Source of the DNA: Halovivax sp.
GTDB taxonomy: Archaea; Halobacteriota; Halobacteria; Halobacteriales; Natrialbaceae
Assembly: GCA_007135505.1 (NCBI GenBank)
Contig: SLIS01000230.1
Span: forward strand, 1 to 9,622
Length of the DNA stretch: 9,622 nt
Direction of reading: 5' to 3'
The stretch's first letter is position 1; each line of letters opens with the position of its first letter. Shown here piece by piece: positions 6,313 to 9,622 of the stretch. The notes under the pieces are model-generated. The model was not told the origin of the DNA. It searched no databases and saw only the letters and a list, made by a program, of their open reading frames with translations. Made by a program: the position numbers and the translations under genes.

Positions 6313-7923
6313 ATGGACGGTGACAGTCAGCCCGGGGAACTGGAGGCCGATCGGGCCGTCGAGACGGCGGACGTGCTGGTCGTCGGATCTGGAATCGCCG
6401 GCTGTGCGGCTGCGCTCGGGGCCGCCCGCGACGGCGCTGACGTCCTCGTCCTGACGAAGGCCAGCCGTCCGGACGATGCGAGTACCGACTGGGCCCAGGG
6501 CGGCATCTCGACGACGCGTGGCGATCCCGAATCGCTCAAGCGGGACATCCTCGCGGCCAGCGACGGAACGGCGGACGAGGACGCGGTAGACGTCCTCGTC
6601 GAACGGGCGGACGACGCGGTCCGGGACGTCCTGCTCGAGACGCTGGGGATTGACTTCGACCGGGACGGCGACGGATTCGATTACACGCGGGAAGCCGCCC
6701 ACTCGACCGAGCGCATCCTCCACGTGGACGCCTCGACCGGGACGCACATCCTGCGCCCGTTTCTCAACCACCTCGACGCCCACGACCGGATCGAAATTCG
6801 CGACGACACGGCGGCGCTGGATCTCGTCACCCACGAGGGCGCGGTCCACGGCGTCCTGACTGACGAGTCACCGGCCGGGCACCCGGTCCTCGCGAACGCG
6901 ACGATCCTCGCGACCGGGGGGATCGGCTCGCTGTACACCCGGTCGACGAACCCACGGGGATCGACCGGCGACGGCATAGCGATGGCCGCACTCGCCGGTG
7001 CCGACGTCGCGGACATGGAGTACGTGCAGTTCCACCCGACGGCCTTCGCCGGGGGTGAGGCGGGGAGCACGTCGGGGCGAGCTGACGCGACCGGCCGGGA
7101 GAACGTCTTCCTGCTCTCGGAGGCCGTCCGGGGTGCGGGTGCGGTGCTGAGAAACGGAAACGGCGAACGCTTCATGCCCGCCTATCACGGGCGCGCGGAG
7201 CTCGGCCCCCGCGACGTCGTCGCTCGGGCCGTCGAGCGAGAGCGCGAGCGGACGGGCGAGGTCGTCCTCGACGTCGGCACGCTCGAGCAACCCTTCGACG
7301 AACGCTATCCCAACCTGGCCGAGAACTGCCGCGAGCGCGGAATCGACGGCGACGAGATCCCCGTCGCCCCCTGCGAGCACTTCCTCTGCGGCGGGATCGA
7401 CGTCGACGATCGCGGACGGACGACGCTCGAAGGCCTGTACGCCGTCGGGGAGTGCGCCCGGACGGGCGTTCACGGTGCGAATCGTCTGGCGAGCACCAGT
7501 CTGCTCGAGGGACTCGTCTGGGGGCTGCGGGCGGGCGAGGACGCCGCGACCGGGATCGAGGAGGGGAACGAGCCCGCGGTCGTCGAGGCTCCGGAACTGC
7601 TGAACAGGGATCCCGATCTCCCGCCCCGGTTCGCGACCGAGAAGTTCACCCGGTTGCGTCGGACGATGGACGAGTACCTCGGCCTCGAGCGCGATCCCGA
7701 CGAGATCGCCCGAGCCGGGGCCGTCCTCCGTCGGCTCAAGGGCGAGGTGGACGCCTACGTTCGCACCCGGACCGCACGTGACCTCTACGAACTCCGCAAC
7801 GCGAGCGTGACGGCGCTGTTGATCGCTCGCGCCGCCCGGGAGAACACCGAGTCCGTGGGCTGTCACTACCTCGGCGGCGACGCCGTGGACGATCGGGAGG
7901 CCGTCGCTGACGGCCGTTCCTGA
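6313..7923 (+). CDS. nadB: L-aspartate oxidase NadB
   Basis: FAD flavoprotein that oxidises L-aspartate to iminoaspartate, the unstable substrate passed to NadA. It has 536 residues, typical for the family. The FAD-binding dinucleotide fold is at the N-terminus: ADVLVVGSGIAGCAAALGAA (19-38) with Gly25, Gly27 and Gly30, then STDWAQGGIS (57-66). The capping domain follows, with HVDASTGTHI (137-146). Active-site residues matching the E. coli enzyme are His241 in FHPTAF, Arg273 in SEAVRGAG, His356 in EHFLCGG and Arg391 in GVHGANRLAS. The second FAD motif, GLYAVGECARTGVHGANRLA (374-393), and a helical C-terminal domain (about 435-515) complete the protein. It starts two bases after the nadA stop with a strong GGAGGT, so translation is probably coupled. 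The stop codon is shared, as a palindrome, with the stop of the convergent membrane-protein gene. No nadC follows. The ATG at 6313 is chosen because the residues before it are out-of-frame nadA sequence. Confidence 0.97.
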   Translation: MDGDSQPGELEADRAVETADVLVVGSGIAGCAAALGAARDGADVLVLTKASRPDDASTDWAQGGISTTRGDPESLKRDILAASDGTADEDAVDVLVERADDAVRDVLLETLGIDFDRDGDGFDYTREAAHSTERILHVDASTGTHILRPFLNHLDAHDRIEIRDDTAALDLVTHEGAVHGVLTDESPAGHPVLANATILATGGIGSLYTRSTNPRGSTGDGIAMAALAGADVADMEYVQFHPTAFAGGEAGSTSGRADATGRENVFLLSEAVRGAGAVLRNGNGERFMPAYHGRAELGPRDVVARAVERERERTGEVVLDVGTLEQPFDERYPNLAENCRERGIDGDEIPVAPCEHFLCGGIDVDDRGRTTLEGLYAVGECARTGVHGANRLASTSLLEGLVWGLRAGEDAATGIEEGNEPAVVEAPELLNRDPDLPPRFATEKFTRLRRTMDEYLGLERDPDEIARAGAVLRRLKGEVDAYVRTRTARDLYELRNASVTALLIARAARENTESVGCHYLGGDAVDDREAVADGRS

Positions 7924-7926
7924 TCA
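7921..7926. other. Shared palindromic stop codons of convergent genes
   Basis: TGATCA supplies TGA for nadB on the plus strand (7921-7923) and TGA for the YhhN-like gene on the minus strand (7926-7924). No intergenic base separates the two genes, so any terminator lies inside the opposite coding region. Confidence 0.9.
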
Positions 7927-8562
7927 GTCGAAGTCGGCGATGCTCCGGGCGATGAGCAGTTGCGCGCCATAGTACGTCGTCATGACCGCGACCCCCGCGT
8001 AGGGGAGGGTCTCGACGAACATGTCCCAGGCGAGGATCGTATCGGAGGTGACGAACAGCACGCCGCCAGCTCCTGCCCAGCGGTTGCCCGTGAGGATCGC
8101 CGCCCAGGCCATCGTCAGGATCACGACGACGTAGAGTGCGACCGGGACGAGGAGTTCGGTGTCACCGGCGACCAGGATGGCGCCCAGCAGCTGCGAGCCG
8201 ACGAGTACGCCGACGAGTGCGAGTGGTGCCGCCCAGATGGCGCGACCCGTCGTCGGTTGCACATGCGTCAGGAATCCCGCCAGGTAACAGAGGTGGGCCA
8301 CGAGAAACGCGGAGAGACCGATCAGGAACCAGTGGAGGGTGACGTCGCCGATCGCCGAGAATCCCAGTCCCACCAGGATCAGGCCGTGAACCCGACGTAC
8401 GTCCGTCGGGAGGAGGACGACGGCGTACGCGACGATCAGCACCATCGGAATCACCTTGAACAGGAGCCGAACGGCCAGCGGGTCGCTCGGGGCCGCGACG
8501 ATGTATCCGACCCCCGCCAGGGCGATCGCAGCGGGGAGCCAGCGCCGGGCCGTCTCGCGCAT
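7924..8562 (-). CDS. YhhN/TMEM86 (lysoplasmalogenase) family membrane protein
   Basis: A 212-residue integral membrane protein with about eight hydrophobic segments (roughly 9-24, 31-51, 58-72, 77-98, 108-131, 137-158, 162-176, 184-205). Family landmarks: Lys36 and Pro39 in the second helix (KPLP-like), GLGFSAIGD (65-73) with conserved Asp73, FLVAHLCYLAGF (86-97), GAGGVLFVTSDTILAWDMF (164-182) with conserved Asp174, and YYGAQLLIA (197-205). The two aspartates are the proposed catalytic residues. Characterised bacterial and animal members hydrolyse the vinyl-ether bond of lysoplasmalogens; archaeal members have no proven substrate. The minus-strand ATG at 8562 has a TATA box 25-29 bases upstream, so a leaderless transcript is likely. 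Its stop codon directly abuts that of nadB. Family call good, reaction in this organism unknown. Confidence 0.85.
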   Translation of the reverse strand: MRETARRWLPAAIALAGVGYIVAAPSDPLAVRLLFKVIPMVLIVAYAVVLLPTDVRRVHGLILVGLGFSAIGDVTLHWFLIGLSAFLVAHLCYLAGFLTHVQPTTGRAIWAAPLALVGVLVGSQLLGAILVAGDTELLVPVALYVVVILTMAWAAILTGNRWAGAGGVLFVTSDTILAWDMFVETLPYAGVAVMTTYYGAQLLIARSIADFD

Positions 8563-8586
8563 AGTAGCCGGTCAGCCACGCGGAAC

Positions 8587-8591
8587 GTAAA
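8587..8591 (-). promoter_or_regulatory. TATA box of the YhhN-like gene
   Basis: On the minus strand TTTAC within CCTTTACG lies 25-29 bases upstream of the ATG at 8562, the classic haloarchaeal leaderless spacing. The gene therefore probably has its own promoter in the 119-base gap downstream of the surface-protein gene. I see nothing else in that gap. Confidence 0.55.
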
Positions 8592-8681
8592 GGCATCGTC
8601 CGAGTGCGGATGATCGTTGTTCGCATCGGTACCGGCGGCGCCCTCGATACGATCGTTCCGGGACGGGCAATCCTGAACGCG

Positions 8682-9622
8682 TCACTCGAGCAGTGCGGGA
8701 TCGATCGACTCGAACGCGGCCACGTCCGGTGCCATTCCGACGAGGAGATCCCTCCCGTCGAGCGAGAGCGTTTCGTAGCGATCATCGCGCTCCCAGACCG
8801 TGCCGTCTGACGTCCGTTCGCCGCGCAGGTCGGCCCACTCGCGGAAGTACTCGTAGCCGGTTTCTGCCGCGCTCGAATCTCGCCAGCGAATCCGCCAGAG
8901 CCAGGCGTGTCGACCGCCCTCTCGAACGAACGTCGTGAAGCGGTCGCCTCGCCAGGCGTCCGAGATCGGCGATCGGTACCGGACCTGCGTGGAGAACACC
9001 TCGTCGGTGACCTCGTCGTCCGACGCTACTTCCTCGGTCGGCAGGACGCCCTCGTTCCAGAGGGTGAGAAAGACCGACTGCATTCCGAGGCGTTCGTCGT
9101 CGAGTGTAGACCAGTCTGGCTCCGGTTCGTCCGGTACCGGGACCTGTGCTGGCTCGTGGTTCGGATACCAGTCGGGGTGGAGAATCTCGCCGGTCGTGGT
9201 CGGCGGGTCGGCGTGGGCGTCCCAGACCGCGTTCCAGCCGTTTCGCTCGGCGAGTGCGGCGGCGAAGTCGTGCCCGTTGATGTAGGCTCCGAAGGCGACG
9301 AGTAGTGCGGGATCCACCTGATCGAGCTGGATGCGTCCCGACCGTTTGAGGTGACAGTTCGAAAAGTGGCCGTCACAGCCGCCCACGTACTCGTCTTCGA
9401 GGAACTGAGCCGTCCCCTCGATGAGTGCCTGCTTCGCGTTGTACCGGTCGAAGCCGGCCGCCCACGTTCGATCCCACTCGTCGATCACGTTCGTCTGGAA
9501 CTGGATCGCGTGACAGAGTTCGTGTGCGATCAACTGATCGTCGATATCGTCCCCGTCCTCGCCGACGAACGTGATCGTCCTCGTCCCCGGAAAGTACGCG
9601 CCGGCGAACTCGAACGGGAGGT
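8682..9622 (-). CDS. Hvo_1808-like surface protein with HExxH zinc-protease motif (partial, N-terminus beyond window)
   Basis: The frame is open to the right edge, giving the C-terminal 312 residues; the start and any signal peptide are outside. Numbering from the first full codon, IAHELCHAIQF (31-41) holds the zinc motif HELCH (33-37), and EGTAQFLEDEY (68-78) supplies a likely third ligand, Glu68, about 30 residues later as in gluzincin-type proteases. Two cysteines (82 and 89) in GGCDGHFSNC could pair. The C-terminal part has RYRSPISDAWRGDRFTTF (about 218-235), then HAWLWRIRW and a regular end, LLVGMAPDVAAFES. This arrangement recalls the haloarchaeal Hvo_1808 family of secreted surface proteins, a match made from memory. 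Secretion is inferred from the family, not visible here. The TTG at 9531-9533 is internal, because upstream residues (LPFEFAGAYFPGTRTITFVG) continue the same frame with sensible protein sequence. Confidence 0.7.
   Translation of the reverse strand, partial: LPFEFAGAYFPGTRTITFVGEDGDDIDDQLIAHELCHAIQFQTNVIDEWDRTWAAGFDRYNAKQALIEGTAQFLEDEYVGGCDGHFSNCHLKRSGRIQLDQVDPALLVAFGAYINGHDFAAALAERNGWNAVWDAHADPPTTTGEILHPDWYPNHEPAQVPVPDEPEPDWSTLDDERLGMQSVFLTLWNEGVLPTEEVASDDEVTDEVFSTQVRYRSPISDAWRGDRFTTFVREGGRHAWLWRIRWRDSSAAETGYEYFREWADLRGERTSDGTVWERDDRYETLSLDGRDLLVGMAPDVAAFESIDPALLE

Noticed and set aside
6868..7866. 332-codon minus-strand open frame opposite nadB
   Set aside because: It is a long antisense shadow caused by GC-rich codon bias; the translation has no recognisable motif and the plus strand is clearly nadB.
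9531..9533. TTG as the start of the surface protein
   Set aside because: The frame continues upstream to the window edge with plausible protein sequence, and starting here would leave the zinc motif at the extreme N-terminus.
1..9622. Mobile element, CRISPR array, tRNA or rRNA, or defence island
   Set aside because: I saw no terminal repeats, transposase or integrase motifs, regularly spaced repeats or RNA gene sequence; the genes are ordinary chromosomal metabolism and surface functions.

Overview
The window reads as a stretch of haloarchaeal chromosome. It is GC-rich, its proteins are acidic (Asp and Glu in long runs, little Lys), TATA-like boxes lie 24-29 bases upstream of several ATG codons as expected for leaderless transcripts, and an archaeal-type GGAGGT ribosome site precedes the second gene of an operon. 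The gene content also fits: class I HMG-CoA reductase, a Gfo6-type sugar dehydrogenase, nadA-nadB, and an Hvo_1808-type surface protein.

Layout from left to right: (1) 1-890, minus strand, the first 296 codons of HMG-CoA reductase (mevalonate pathway, isoprenoid lipids), cut by the window edge. (2) 1060-2664, plus, a YtcJ-like metal-dependent amidohydrolase, divergent from HMG-CoA reductase. (3) 2747-3754, plus, an extended-SDR NAD-dependent epimerase/dehydratase with its own TATA box. (4) 3823-4908, minus, a Gfo/Idh/MocA dehydrogenase closely resembling haloarchaeal D-xylose 1-dehydrogenase, convergent with the epimerase. (5) 5177-7923, plus, a tight nadA-nadB operon that turns aspartate and dihydroxyacetone phosphate into quinolinate for NAD synthesis. 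The usual third gene, nadC, is not present next to it. (6) 7924-8562, minus, a YhhN/TMEM86-like membrane protein whose stop codon abuts that of nadB within one TGATCA palindrome. (7) 8682-9622, minus, the C-terminal 312 residues of a putative HExxH surface metalloprotease-like protein whose N-terminus lies outside the window.

Most of this is core metabolism and I see no defence system, mobile element, CRISPR array, tRNA or rRNA. The genes do not form one pathway; only nadA and nadB clearly work together. The points worth a second look are small: palindromes placed at the hmgA and nadA promoters, nested inverted repeats upstream of the sugar dehydrogenase, a 14-bp direct repeat that rewrote the tail of that dehydrogenase, zero-gap convergent stop codons, a lysoplasmalogenase-family protein in an organism expected to lack its known substrate, and a cysteine-bearing zinc-site surface protein. 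No intergenic stretch exceeds 300 bases; the longest is the 268-base divergent region at 4909-5176.
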